NCBI GenBank assembly: GCA_036346375.1
Contig: CM070503.1
Coordinates: forward strand, 2,418,001-2,482,000
Source of the DNA: Guadua angustifolia
Taxonomy: Eukaryota; Streptophyta; Magnoliopsida; Poales; Poaceae
Direction: 5' to 3'
DNA: 64,000 nucleotides
Made by a program: the position numbers and the translations under genes. The number at the start of each line of letters is the position of its first letter. The stretch's first letter is position 1. Below, piece after piece: positions 33,900 to 45,877 of this stretch. Under the pieces are notes generated by a model. That model was not told where the DNA came from. It did not search any database and saw only the letters and a program-made list of their open reading frames with translations.

Positions 33900-34022
33900 G
33901 GATATGGTCGCCAAACCGTTTGGCTACTACCTTATTATCGCCAAACCGTTTAGCGACTACCCTATTATCGTTAAACGGTTTGGCGACCGGATATTATTTC
34001 TGTAATTTTTTAAATACGCGTA
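33900..34022. repeat. Further 21-bp palindromic units and inverted AATTACAGAAAT block
   Basis: Three more GTCG..CCAAACCGTTTGG..CGAC-type units stand about 30 bp apart (near 33906, 33938, 33968). They are followed by TTTCTGTAATTTTTTAAATA at 33999, the inverse of TTTAAAAAATTACAGAAAT at 33015. This suggests a larger or rearranged element than the arms alone define. Confidence 0.55.
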
Positions 34023-35250
34023 TTAATGTCGCGATTTTGAAATAAAATAAAATTATTTTAAAAAAAAAATCGATCTGAGAACAAGCACATGCATGCGCTG
34101 CGCCGCCTAATAGAAGCGTGCACGCTGCCGTCCTCCAATGCGGAACCTCGCCGGATGCCACTGCGTCTACGTAAGGCCTCTCGATCAGAGTAACTTAAAG
34201 TACGCCCCACCAATAAATTAAATTATGATTTTCGATTAATTAGTCACTATGCTATGCATCTAAATTTACTTTCTCCCATCTGAAAGTACGCTCGTCAAAG
34301 TTGAACAAGTCATATAATAATACCATAATTTTTAAATCTTAACTGATAACTAATCATGTGCCTGTGCGTTACAACAGAAACTTAATTTGTGATAAAAAAT
34401 TTATTTGCAAAGAACACAAATCTTATCTGAATAATAATGTTCACTCTTAATGTACAATGGTTATATGTTTAAATCAATTCATCAAAGCATACAAATTTCA
34501 AGTATCTATTTATAAACTCGAGTTTAAAATTATTTTTAATTTCATAAATTTAAATAATAATATCATAACACTGAAACGGTAAATTTGTAACGTTATAATT
34601 TGAGATTGATCGATCGACCGAGAGAGCCATCACCTGCTGCCCTATGAGTGTAAAGGCATCATCATCACCATAGCTCCACCCCATCAACCAGCTCCACCGC
34701 CTCCTCGCCTCCCCTCGCGAGCGCATCCCTCAACCTATTGATATCATCCACGGCAGCGAGTTTCAGCAGCGCCGCCAGTCTATCTTACTGCTACCACCTA
34801 CGAACTGCTCTTGCACCGTATTGACGAGATTAGTAAGGTCGCCCATTACCTCCGCTCAACGGATAAGCTTAACACATCTGCAAGAGAGACAAGAAGCGGT
34901 GGGGTTATATAGATTCAGCAATCGAGGAGATATCTATGGAATCAGATTAAGAAATTGTCGAATAAGAAAGGCAACAAAAGGAAAAGAGGCGAGAAGAGAT
35001 CCAACTCCATGCATGAATTAGAGCTCTGCTTCCTTTGGAAGGGAAACAATCAATCCAACCTGAAAAGCACCAGGAGCAATCGTCGTCGATTCGAATGCCA
35101 GATCAATAGGAGAAAAGAAAGCAACTAATGAGTCATGCATATTTATTTACCTTCCGTGACGGGATGATCCAATCCAATCTACCGGGGTGGCCACTGCCGC
35201 TTCCCACCTAGTCACGCTGGTGCGCATACGTGTCGGGGTGAGGGTGGAGA
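34023..35250. other. Non-genic stretch
   Basis: No recognisable gene. Contains AT-rich sequence (34200-34610) and a GC-richer part (34630-35250) with only short ORFs lacking domains. Confidence 0.35.
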
Positions 35251-35260
35251 ACAGACGTAC

Positions 35261-36130
35261 CACCATCAACTCCTAATTAGAATTAGTAGAGACATATATA
35301 ACAAACTTATCTAGTCGTGTCATGCATGACTGTGTGCATGCTGCAAGCTGGCCAGAATCAAGCCCATACGTGATTAGATAAAAAGAAAAGATGATCTTAT
35401 CTACATATGCAAGTAAATATTTAATGGAAAGAATGCATATGGCAACTCAAAGACACATGGTAACTTAGAAGCTGTATGCGTGCAGTATATGAAAAAAGAA
35501 TCGGCCATGTAATATTTGGAAATAAAATCAGCTGATTGATATAAGAGTCTAATACGCCACAGATCACGCATGCATACATATCCAATCGAATTAAAACTTT
35601 TTCCGTTCGCTAATGTATAGAAGATTGGGATAATAACGGTTTCGTGGGTATGTCTGGGAGGGGGGAGAGAACGGACCACCGTCACCAACTCATAATTAGA
35701 AGTAGTAGAGGTAACAAACTTATCTAGTCGTGTCATGCATAACCGTGCATATGCTGCTGGTTGACCGAAATCAAGTCTATACGTGATTAGATAAAAAGAA
35801 AGATAATCTTATCTACACACGCAAGTAAATATTTAATAGAAAGGATGCATATGGCAACTCAAAGGCACATAGTAACTTAGAAGCTGTATGCGTGCAGTAT
35901 ATGGAAAAAGTATCGGTCGTGTAGTATTTAGAAATAAAATCGGTTGATTGAGATAAAAGTCTGATACACTGTAGATCACGCATGCATACATATTTAATCG
36001 AATTAAAACTTTCTACATTCGCTAATGTATAAAAGATTGGGACAATGATGATTTCATAGATATGTTCGGGAGGGGAGAGAAAATAAACTACCACCACTAA
36101 TTTATAATTAGAAATATTAGATACCATAAT
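35261..36130. repeat. Tandem duplication of about 415 bp (two copies plus a partial third)
   Basis: Copy 1 starts at about 35261 and copy 2 at about 35680; a third begins at about 36090. Shared words include CTTATCTAGTCGTGTCATGC, GATTAGATAAAAAGAAA and ATCACGCATGCATACATAT. Copy 2 differs from copy 1 mainly by C-to-T and G-to-A changes. Each copy leaves an ORF of 111-116 codons open on the minus strand, with no recognised domain and many amino-acid changes, so coding is doubtful. Confidence 0.8.
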
Positions 36131-36594
36131 TAGATGACGTACCGACACTCGGAAAACAAACACTCACACTTCCAAACACAAGCTTACAAATTATTCAGGA
36201 GCAGCCTGCAGGTAGTATATAGTAGCAGCTACTTTAACTAGAAGGTGCGTGGAATCAGTCCAGCTAATTGCAGCAGGCTACCGATCGAACAACTCAACCT
36301 CGCTAGTTAAGCAAAAACAACTTGACAAAAATAAAAATTGTTCAGGCCGGCAGTACGACGAAATGAAACATATAAACAAAAGTAACGTACGCATCAACAG
36401 ACAATAACCTCTATCATTATGGTCACGGCAGCTAGAAAACTAAACTTTTTGTACTTACGCTTGCGTGTCTTTATGTACTTGACCGCAGCACCAGCATTGC
36501 ATCTGAAGACTAGATCCCCCAAGAATCACCAAGAAATTATACCCTAAAGCCTAAACCCTAGTTCTAGTCTCTGGCTGGCTAACAATCTACAGAG

Positions 36595-37107
36595 ATGGAG
36601 CTAAGTCAAGACAGGAAGGACGAGGGTGGAAGAACGCCGAGCGGTGACGACAAGGAGCTACATAAGAACCCCGACGATGATGGCGACGACGACGAGGGAA
36701 CAAGACAGCCGTACAACTGCACCTTCTGCAAGAGGGGGTTCCAGACGGCGCAGGCGCTCGGCGGGCACATGAACGTCCACCGGAAGGACCGGGGGAGAGC
36801 GACACCGGCGATAGCAGCCGCGGCGGCAAGAAGTTCCGGTGACGAGACGCTTGTGGCGTTCACGGGGTACAGCCAAACTCATCCGGCGAGCGGCAACGAG
36901 GCGTCCACGGCGGCCGGCGGGAGCTTGCTCCGTGCCGAACGGGCGCCGCAAGAGCTGCGGCTGTTCGGGCGTGACTGCGCCGGACGTGGCAAAGAAAGCG
37001 GCTCCAGAGATCGACGAGGGTACTACGCGAAGGATGGTGATGGCGACCATGACGAAGGGGAGGAGGAATTGGATTTGGAGCTGAGACTTGGTGGTTCAGG
37101 TTCGTGA
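36595..37107 (+). CDS. C2H2 zinc-finger transcription factor with EAR motif (SUPERMAN/TAC1-like)
   Basis: Probable nuclear DNA-binding repressor. One exon of 170 residues. A single plant-type finger has C42, C45, H58 and H62 with the QALGGH signature (54-58 region), followed by MNVHRKDR. The C-terminus carries DLELRLG (160-166), an LxLxL-type EAR repression motif that recruits TOPLESS-type corepressors in this family. The region before the finger is acidic; that between finger and EAR motif is Ala/Ser/Arg-rich and variable. Intronless structure, size and motif order fit the SUPERMAN-like C1-1i group. The start ATG follows CAGAG and is the first in frame. No TATA box was assigned. Confidence 0.93.
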   Translation: MELSQDRKDEGGRTPSGDDKELHKNPDDDGDDDEGTRQPYNCTFCKRGFQTAQALGGHMNVHRKDRGRATPAIAAAAARSSGDETLVAFTGYSQTHPASGNEASTAAGGSLLRAERAPQELRLFGRDCAGRGKESGSRDRRGYYAKDGDGDHDEGEEELDLELRLGGSGS

Positions 37108-38224
37108 ATTAATTTTTTGCATGGTGAAGGAGTTCGTATACGTGTGTTACTACTTACTTCCGTCCCTCTAACTTTCTATCTATATATAATTCACTATTTT
37201 TGCCCACAAATACGTGGGAGGAAACAATCAGTTCTTTAAGGCTTGAATTTCAATGGTGAAGAAGATTTTCTGGCAAGAATGTGAATTTTAGTTTTTTTAC
37301 TGCTGCGATGAACGTATTATATATCACGTTTTTTTTTACATTGTGCTCACTGCGCCATGCTCAATATATTGTGTGTTGTACCATCCGTTCTCATTTTTAT
37401 TGCATATATATGATCGTCAACAGGGCACATGCATCGAGCTATGTCAAAGATTAGAAATTGACAATAAACTTATAGTTTCGGGTACCTTCGGATTAGCAAA
37501 GTCAGGCACGAAATTAGAGACACACAATGTAGACAAGTTCGGACCCCAAATAGAGTAACACTCTACTCCTGTGTGGATGACGTATGAAGTCAATGAACAG
37601 AGTACAAATCAAGACGCCTAACTCTAACTACAATGGAGATTGAAGGCTAAGTTATAGCTAAGGGTTGACGAAGTTTAGTTCGTCGGCTCTTAGATGCTCT
37701 ACTCAAAAGATCTTCTCGCTTGTCTAGCTCTGGATAGCTTGTAGTATGAGAATTACTTGTCTTCCTGAAGGTACCTACCTCTGGCCTTATATAGTTGGGG
37801 TAGCCTTTTCTCAGGTCGAGTTATAGTCGGTTTGAGATACCAGATCGTGGCCGATGAAGAGTCCATCATCGTGTGATCTTCGCAGCATATCCAAACTTCC
37901 TAAATATCAGGCGTACTTGAGGTGGTTTCCTCGTAACGGGAAAACGATCGCGTCCTTCCCTGCATGAAGATACCCCCTCTGCGTATATCTTATCCCATAG
38001 AATTGGACCAATGATATTCGGAGTTTCTAGATGCTTAATTGAGCATATATGGTATAGTCTTTAAGTTTTGGTGTATATCCATATCCCATATTTAAATATT
38101 CGACAAACTACCCTTAGTCCGTTAAAGATGTAGATATAATATATTCACAGAAGAAACTATTTCTGTAATATATCCGATGTTCCCTGTACAGTTGTCTAGC
38201 CAAAGCCTAGGTGCTAGGCGCAGG
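37108..38224. other. 3' flank of the zinc-finger gene, then LTR-like sequence
   Basis: From about 37480 to 38160 the sequence has features of a grass LTR: GAGACACACAATGTAGACAAG, GTTCGGACC, a TATATAG block and ACACTCTACTCCTGTG. No coding domain; ends were not fixed. Confidence 0.4.
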
Positions 38225-38227
38225 GGT

Positions 38228-38715
38228 GCCAGATGAATCTTAATAGTATTAGGATTCCTAATACTAATACTAATAGAAGTAAGATTCCTATTTGATTTAG
38301 AGGGGAATTATAGAGGTTATATAAACCTAAGGGGATGTCATGCAGAGCCTAAGCAACCAAGAAGTCACAAATCAACTCATCCAGAGCAAAAGGTGCACGA
38401 AAGGATTAGAGGTTAGGTTGTTCCTTGGCCCTAGATTTTTATATAAGGCAATGATCTAAGAGTCCTAAAAGGTTTGAGAGATTGTGAGAGAGTAATAATC
38501 CCTTGTACTCTTTTGATGTTATACTTAAACAATTTGCAGTCAGCTGTATCAAATCTTTCTCTCTCGTTGTGGTTGCTTTAACGTCTTTATTTTGGTTCTT
38601 TTTTATGAAATTCTTCTGCTCCGTTCTTGAGACCGTTCATGCTTGTGCCTTATCTCACAAAACTCTAATCCAATCCGGGGTTATTGCTCATAAAAAGGGG
38701 TATTAGAGTATAACA
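38228..38715 (+). mobile_element. Copia-type LTR followed by a primer-binding site
   Basis: The LTR ends ATAACA at 38715; two bases later TAGTATCAGAGC (38718-38729) matches 11 of 12 bases of TGGTATCAGAGC, the initiator-Met tRNA primer site of Copia elements. The LTR has TATATAA blocks and a GTACTCTTTTGATG region. A related LTR lies at about 55010-55430. The left end is approximate. After the site, only a short remnant (TCGGTTAACCGGAGG) of the internal region is left. Confidence 0.65.
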
Positions 38716-39758
38716 AGTAGTATCAGAGCCAACACTAGATTAATCAAATTTGTGAAAAGGTCGGTTAACCGGAGGAGCGCCGGTGACGAAGGTGAGAAAT
38801 CATCGATTCCTTTCCCCATCCCGCACCATCAATTCTCTTTTGTTTTATTTTGTTTGTTTGTTAGAGAGAGAGAGAGAAATCGGGAAGACAATCGCCGTCT
38901 TCTCCTGCCTACGTTTATCCGGAGCTCGCGACAGCGATGAGGGGATGAGAGATCATTGCTGCCGCCGCTGTAATGCAGGAAATTTTTTTGCTCGGATTTG
39001 AGAGAGTTGAGGGGGAAGAGTGCGTTGCACTTGGGATAATGACCGGCAATAAGGAGGTGAGAAGGTTCCATAACCGTCAGCGTTTCAGCTTTTGGGATAC
39101 AGTTTTTGGGGTCAAGCTATTTGGGATGCATGCATCCCCATAGACGTAGGCATGGCAAACTGTCTCTTTAACCTTAACTAGAAGTTAGCTTAAGGTTCAT
39201 CCATGAGTTCAGCACTTCAGCTAGTAATCCCGATGTGTTCTGCTTATTTTCATGCCTTTTTGTTAGAGACTATTTGTTGTGCAATGTAGCATATTTTTTT
39301 GTTTGTGCAATATCTAAATAGAATTAATGGATGAAAATTTCATGCATAACCCTTTTCCTACCTCTTTTGTTTTGTCCTTAAAACAAGTCAAATTATACTT
39401 TGGTAATATGTTATGCTTATGTAATATGTTCAAAACAGGGGGACCTTTTTGAGAGGCTTGTTTTTGAAAAGGCCTTTGAGTGCTATTTCTGCAACAAGGT
39501 GTTAAAAGTGAACTAACTGGCACTCTATCTGCCTACCGCCACGGCCATATTGGTCACACTTTTATTTCAGAAATGGTAGTTTTTAGAAAATGAGCTACGA
39601 GCTGCAATCGATTTTGAAAGCTCATTTTTGTTCCCATGTAATAGTTGGCTCTGCCATGAATAGATTCATCTTTAGTGAAGCCTATAATTTCTTGTTAGAT
39701 TTGTCACTTCTACTGCCCTTTTCCTACTGTTTATCTGATAATTTCCAGTCTGCTACCG

Positions 39759-39915
39759 AAAATCTGGCAAGAAGCGAGCCGAGCAGCGCCCGGTTGGTGA
39801 GCGAGCGAGGGACTCGCCTCGCCGGCCAGCGTTCGAGCACAGCTCAACGCTGGCTCGCACGCTACAGCAGGAGCCTCCCCTCTTGCTTCCCCCTAAAAAA
39901 AAAATCTGGCAAGAA
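39759..39915 (+). mobile_element. tRNA-derived SINE (127 bp) with 15-bp TSD
   Basis: A perfect direct repeat AAAATCTGGCAAGAA flanks the insert (39759-39773 and 39901-39915). The 127-bp body is GC-rich, unlike its AT-rich surroundings. It has an A-box-like GGTTGGTGAGCGAG and a B-box GCGTTCGAGCAC (RNA polymerase III internal promoter), and ends in CCCCCTAAAAAA. Size, promoter boxes, A-tail and TSD together define a SINE. Confidence 0.88.
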
Positions 39916-40121
39916 ATGCGTAAAAGTTGTAGAGCATGGCTTCCTTCCTTGATTCTACTGTGCTAGTGGCCCATTCAGTTCTCATGGGTTTTCTATGGCT
40001 ATCCCCTAAAAGTTTTCTTATCTTGGAATGATAGTTTTGTACGCTTCTTTCTTTTTTTTTTGTTGGAAGGACAATTCAATGTAGATATTGTATTCAATGC
40101 TGTAGTAGAAAGCCCAATTAA

Positions 40122-40405
40122 GCAACGTATCCTGTGCACACCAACTAACAAAAGTCACAAAAAATTATAAAAAAATTGTAGATGTACTTCATAGATTGCC
40201 CTACCTATGTATGAAATTTCAAGATCAAATTCATTATATATCGAGAGTTACAAAAATATATAATGAATTTGAACCTATAATTTTATACATAGGTAGAGAA
40301 ATCTATGAAGTACATCTACAATTTTTTTCAAATTTTTTTGTGACTTTTGTTAGTTGGTGTGCATGGTGTGTACACGAGAAGGCCTGTGTGTACAGGATAT
40401 GTTGC
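40122..40405. mobile_element. Foldback MITE, about 284 bp
   Basis: Ends GCAACGTATCCTGTGCACAC and GTGTGTACAGGATATGTTGC are inverted. Pairing extends inward through AAAAGTCACAAAAAA, TTGTAGATGTACTTCATAG and CCTACCTATGTAT, so nearly the whole element can form one hairpin. ATTAA occurs at both sides (40117-40121 and 40407-40411). Non-coding; a possible small-RNA source. Confidence 0.8.
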
Positions 40406-40411
40406 CATTAA

Positions 40412-42300
40412 GCACAATTGTATGATTTTTCTTGTCCATTACTTCTCTAATTTTTGAGGATTTTTAATTGTTGGGCCAGACTATTGTTCTTTTCACTAAA
40501 GTGTAAAGACCATGGAGAAAAAAAATACATGTAAAGTTTTTTTTGTGGTTATGAATTTGTCATTATTTTTTCTTTGTTATGTGATACCCTAATGGTTTTC
40601 TCTGTTTAGAAAGATATTATGAAGCTATTTTTCTTTTCAAAATATATAAGCCCTACTTTAGTTTTGTAGTGTTTTCTGTGGTACCACTAGTTTTATTTTC
40701 ATAGAAAGGTTAATTTGTCATGTTTCGTGTGTTAACCATCCTTTGCTAGTTTTGATTTCTTTCTTATTTTTTTATGGGAGGATTTTGATTTCTTAGAATG
40801 ATAGTTATGTCTTTTGGGGTTAACTATCCCTTATTGGGTTTTGTAGGATTAACTATACCCTACTGGTTTTGTTATCTTAGAATGGTAGTTTTGTGTGATT
40901 CTCTTATAAGGATAATTTTGTAGGGTTTACTATTGCACTACTGGTTTTGAATGTAAAACCAATATGGTTTCATAAGTAAGAGTAGGTTTGTAATCTTTAG
41001 AATTATTGTTTGTTTTGTAGGGTTGCCTAAGACTGAAAAGATTTGTTTTCTTAGAAAAATTGTTTTGTTAGTTTTGGCAAATATAAGATCGGTTTTGTGC
41101 AATTAGGTAATCTTTTAGCAGCACCTATGAAACAATTCAAATTGATTTTGTGAATGGTGTTTGTGCTAGAGTAATTGGTGTTTGTGCTAGAGTAATAACT
41201 CTCCTAGCTTCCATTTGTGAATGGTGTTTGTGCTAGAGTAATTGGTGTTGTAGCTATTTGAAACTTAAGTTTGTAGTCAAGTACCTCGTATATATCATGC
41301 ATGTAGTTGTAATTCCAATGGCGAAATGCTAGGTAGAAAAGACAGATAGGAGAGTAAGAATATTAAGCAAGTCTCATTATATAGAGCTAGGTAGAAGGTT
41401 TGGTTGCTATCTTGTCTCTTGAGTTTTTCAATTCTGTTGTTTTTCAGATTTGTCTTATTGAACTAAGCTCTCCAGATTTGTTATTACTTTTTTTAGTACT
41501 TATGGGAATGGTCACACTATATGGCCGATTGCCCTATTGATTCACCCTTTTAACTGCTAATTGGTTATGAGAATGGCTGCTTCTAAGAATCTCTTTGCCA
41601 AGGTTGTAGGTTCTATACAGCCTACGTAATCCATTTTCTAAGAACAGTTAAATCAGATGTAGTATATATATGTTTGGTGTGTGGGGTTTCTTAAGTTGTA
41701 TCAATTTACACTTTTCTTGGAAGATTTGCTTTGTGTCACTAAGTTTATCTTTTAGCAGCAAGATATTGAACAAGTTATACGAGAAATTTCATGGTTTTTC
41801 TGGGTTATCTAGAAGCACATGTTCTTCGGATTTGTCAGATTGGATCAAGTCTACAAAGTGCTCAAACTTTTTTTTTCCCAAAGTCTATATATTGGACAAA
41901 GAATACAAACTTGTTTTAGATATATCATTTCTACCACATTGTGCAAGACAAATTCATTATTATTTTATTTTTGTCTACTTTTGTATGCTTGAACAAGCAA
42001 ATCCTTGTTTCTTCTTCTTGTTCTGACAAATGGGCATCGATTTTCTTATTAGGCCACATGCTACTTGTCAAAAAATCGTAGTAGCCAAAGCCATTGTGTT
42101 AGTAGATCCATCTTATGATGTCTTTTGTTATTGGATACTTGTTATGGCCAGACTCATTTAAATTTGTACGCTCGTTGTGAGGTTTGTTATATTATTGGAT
42201 CCTTGTGTTGGTAAACGGACCCATTTAGTACAAAACGGAGAGAGAGGGCCGTTATCTGAATAGAGCACAAAGCAAGCCGGGTTTGAGAGGTTTGATCTAA
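40412..42300. other. Non-genic AT-rich stretch
   Basis: No gene recognised. The phrase GTGAATGGTGTTTGTGCTAG and parts of it recur three or four times at 41154-41245. Only short ORFs occur. Confidence 0.4.
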
Positions 42301-43638
42301 CGGTTGGTTGATTGGATCATAGGGTCCAAATTTGGTACTTTTTGGGGGGAAAAACATCCAAGATGTTTCTTTTTTTTATGTGAAACGGCTAGAGCTCTGT
42401 CTTATATTGAGGAAGGAAAACAAGTAATACAGATAATACAAATAATACAAAGAGATCCGAAGGTAGCCGTCGCGAAGGGAAGAAAGGGGAACAACAAAGG
42501 TTGGAGATTTCAAGACACCCAATGAATGCGAGATTGGGGCATTCTGTTTTGCTCAGTTGGGCCCAAGAAGAGACTTGAACATCAAGGTTGGGTCGGAAAA
42601 TCAGGCCAGAACTAGTTCAGGGAAATAGCTCTGGCGCCGAAAGCTTAACCAGATATTATCGAGATTCTTTTGAAATTAATATAATTTGATATAACATTAT
42701 CGAGTTGGGTTTAGGAATAAACACATTTCAATTTTGAACTCATTAACTGTTGTAATCAAAGCAATTTTGGTTGGAGCCCTAACCAGATTATTTGCCAGCC
42801 CTAGCTCGGTTAATCTCGGCCCATAAACAACACAGCAAGTTCAATTAATTAGTCCTCAAGAGTTCCTCTCAATCACAAAAATTTGTCGGTCTGGGATACA
42901 TGCAATCAAACATTTAAAAACTTAGCTATTAATATCTTTTTAAATACGTAAATTGGATGTATGAAAATCATAAGTGCAGATTCGTCTTGAAATGTAATTT
43001 CGTAATACTATAATTTTATTAGATTTTTTAAATATATTACAATAAAAATTAGTTGTCAAAGTTGAGTTTCGAGGGCGACAACTATTTTTTTAAAATAAAA
43101 AAATCAAATCGATTAGGCCATGCACGATCGATCTGTAGCAACTCCATCGATCTATGGATCCGAAGACGTGGATCGAGTCGAGGAGGGCAGCAAAAAATTT
43201 TTTTTTTGGCCTGCTCTGGCTCAGCTCAACTGCTGCTGCAGATCCTTCTAACCCTGTCCTAATTGGCTGCTTTGGTGTGCTTTGCAGCTCACGTGTGATA
43301 TCTAATCGACCGATCGATCTATCTCAAGTAACGAAGGAAGAAGCCTACATGATCTGGGCTCGATCGGATTGTGCGGTCCTCGTGCTTGCCTAATCTCCTT
43401 TTTTTCTATCGCCTCGATCTTCATCAACCTCGCACGTGACCACGTTCTCCGCCTCCTTAACTCGAGATTAATGTCCACCACTACTCAAGTCAACCATCTC
43501 ACCTGATTCCATTCCATTGCATCAATCACACCTGAACGAAACCATCCACTAATCCTAATCCTGATAGGAATGAAGAACCAGTAACCATAGAGGAGGGGAG
43601 CCCTATCAAACATCTCTGAATACAACTTCTTTTGTTAC
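42301..43638. other. Non-genic stretch with MITE remnants
   Basis: 42915-43090 has the AT-rich interior and a GGCGACAACTATTT end of a Stowaway-like MITE. 42370-42480 resembles the reversed tail of a LINE (TTTTTTTTATGTGAAACGGC). No gene. Confidence 0.35.
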
Positions 43639-43724
43639 GTGTCACACCTACAATTCATATACATGGCGCAGATCACTTGTTTCATCAGCAGGGGAGATAA
43701 ATATCACGTTAACAAAGGGAATTT

Positions 43725-45390
43725 CTTGTTCCCCCATTGGTTATTCTTCACTTCAGGTCTGAAAATAAATTTCCACAAAAGCGAATTTTTTTGTTTTGGG
43801 AATGCAAAGGATCACCAGGTAGCATATTCAAAATTGTTTGGCTGTAAGTTAGGATCCTTTCCTTTCCGATACCTAGGGATTCCGATGCATTATAGGAAGT
43901 TGAATAATGATGATTGGCGAGTGGTAGTTGAGAGATTTGAGAAAAGATTAAGTGGTTGGAAAGGTAAGTTGTTGTCAGTCGGGGGGAGGCTGGTGCTGAT
44001 TAATTCTGTCTTGTCTAGTTTGCCAATGTTTATGATGTCCTTTTTTGAGGTACCACGGGGTGTCTTGAAAAAATTGATTATTATAGATCCCGTTTTTTTT
44101 GGCAAAATGATCAACACAAGAAGAAGTACAGGCTTGCGAGATGGGACATCCTATGCCAACCAAAAGATCAAGGTGGGTTAGGGATCCTAAATCTCGACCT
44201 CCAAAATAAAAGCTTACTAAGTATGTGGCTGTTTAAGCTATGCAATGAGCACGGAATTTGGCAGCAATTGTTGAGAAACAAATATTTGAAAGGCAAAATT
44301 TTAAGCCAGGTTGAAAAGAAAGCCGGTGACTCTCATTTTTGGAGTAGTCTCATGGGGGTAAAATCCCAATTCTTATGCCTTGGTTCCTATATCTTGAAAG
44401 ATGGGACCCAAGTAAGGTTTTGGGAAGATAATTGGTTGGGCAATTTACCCTTGAAGATTCAATACCCTTCCTTGTTTAATATCGTTAGGAAGAAGAATGC
44501 AACTGTGGCTGAGGTCCTAAGTTCATCCCATCTAAACGTATCTTTTAGGAGATCTTTAGTGGGGAATAAACTGAGGGACTGGGAGAGTCTTGTTGACAGA
44601 ATGATGGATGTAACCTTACAAGGGGGGACTGATTATTTCAGGTGGCATCTCCATCAGAATGGGAGTTTCTCGGTTAAATCCATGTATAATTTCTTGATTA
44701 ACAATGGTATCAAGGTCTCTCAGGAGATTTGGCATACTAGGTTACCTTTAAAGATTAAATTTTTTTTATGGTACATAAAGACGGGTGTGCTATTGACTAA
44801 AGATAATCTAATTCGGAGGAATTGGCGAGGGGACAAGTCTTGTTGTTACTGTAGTACAACTGAAACTATCCAACATCTTTTCTTCGATTGTTCTTATGCT
44901 AAATTCCTGTGGCGATTAGTATACATGACATTGGGTATTGGTCCGCCTTTAAATGTTCATCATTTATTTACTGGTTGGTTGATACAAGGGGGGTCAACCC
45001 AGGTTTCTGTATTACTAACAGGTGTTACCGGGTTTTGTTGGGCCTTTTGGCTAACAAGGAATGATATTGTTTTTGACAAATGCATACCTAAATCCTTTTT
45101 GCAGGTCTTGTTAGGAGGAACGACTTTGGATTCGTACATGGGCCAAATTACAGCGAAGTGAATCGAATAAAGCGGGTCTTCTCGATGTTTGTCGCAAGTT
45201 GAAGATAGTAGCTTTGCAGTTATTTGTGTCGTTTGGTTGTCCTTTTGTGCGTAGGATTGGTTATCCTGTGTGAGGTTTTGGGTTCTTTTGTTGCATTGGT
45301 GTCTTATCTTTAGTTTGTAATAAGTGTAGTCTGATTCTCTCTAAGAGAGATGAAGCCAGAATATTTTATTCTATTATCTAAAAAAAAATA
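43725..45390 (+). mobile_element. L1-like LINE, 5'-truncated, with RT C-terminus and zf-RVT
   Basis: Open reading frames cover the end of reverse transcriptase and the zf-RVT region. Landmarks are SGLKINFHKSE, FPFRYLGIPMHYRKL, GWKGKLLSVGGRLVLINSVL, LPLKIKFFLWYIKTGVL and CCYCSTTETIQHLFFDC. A single frameshift at a T-run (about 44093-44100) separates the two frames (43639-44181 and about 44100-45161); otherwise the coding region is open. The 3' end is ATCTAAAAAAAAA at 45377-45389. The domain belongs to the same L1 group as the copies at 19075 and 20245 but is diverged. No target duplication was identified. Not expected to be active. Confidence 0.88.
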
Positions 45391-45877
45391 CGGTCCTGGA
45401 CTAATTTTATCTTTTCTCCCCTTTTCTATCAGAGAAATCAGTCTTTCAGTTCCCACTTCTTCAGATCCTCACAGCCAGGTTAATCAAGATACAAAACTTG
45501 CATTTCCACTCGTCTGGCACCGCAAAAATCTGATTGCCAGTGCTGATCACTACATATAACCTAGAATATGATGAGTGAAAGTATCAGACTCCTTTTTCAG
45601 GTGTACTTCCCATCTACTGGTATATCACACTGCTACTGAACGACTTAGAGAAGGAGATGGAGGTCCCCATCAACAATGCAGAACTCCAACACACTGAAAA
45701 CTGAAAACCCTCAATAGCCGATGCCGTTTCGCCATCGGCATAGCCTTTTCGAGCAAAAATTTCCTCAGTCCTCCCTTCTGCAATGCTGGACGGTGAGGCT
45801 GTATTGTTTGTCTGTCACAGCAATTGCAGCTTTCACCCCATTCCAGGGCTGCTGACAAGGAGGCCAACCTGCAAACA
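45391..45877. other. 3' flank of the ethylene receptor gene
   Basis: Probably 3' UTR of the minus-strand receptor (45878 is the end of its stop codon) and spacer. No other gene seen. Confidence 0.4.

Noticed and set aside
35401..36163. Two homologous small proteins of 111 and 116 residues
   Set aside because: Changes between them are mostly replacements and of the deamination type; no known domain; better explained as a decaying duplication.
43053..43393. Short ORFs before the LINE
   Set aside because: Composition and lack of motifs suggest chance; region has MITE remnants.
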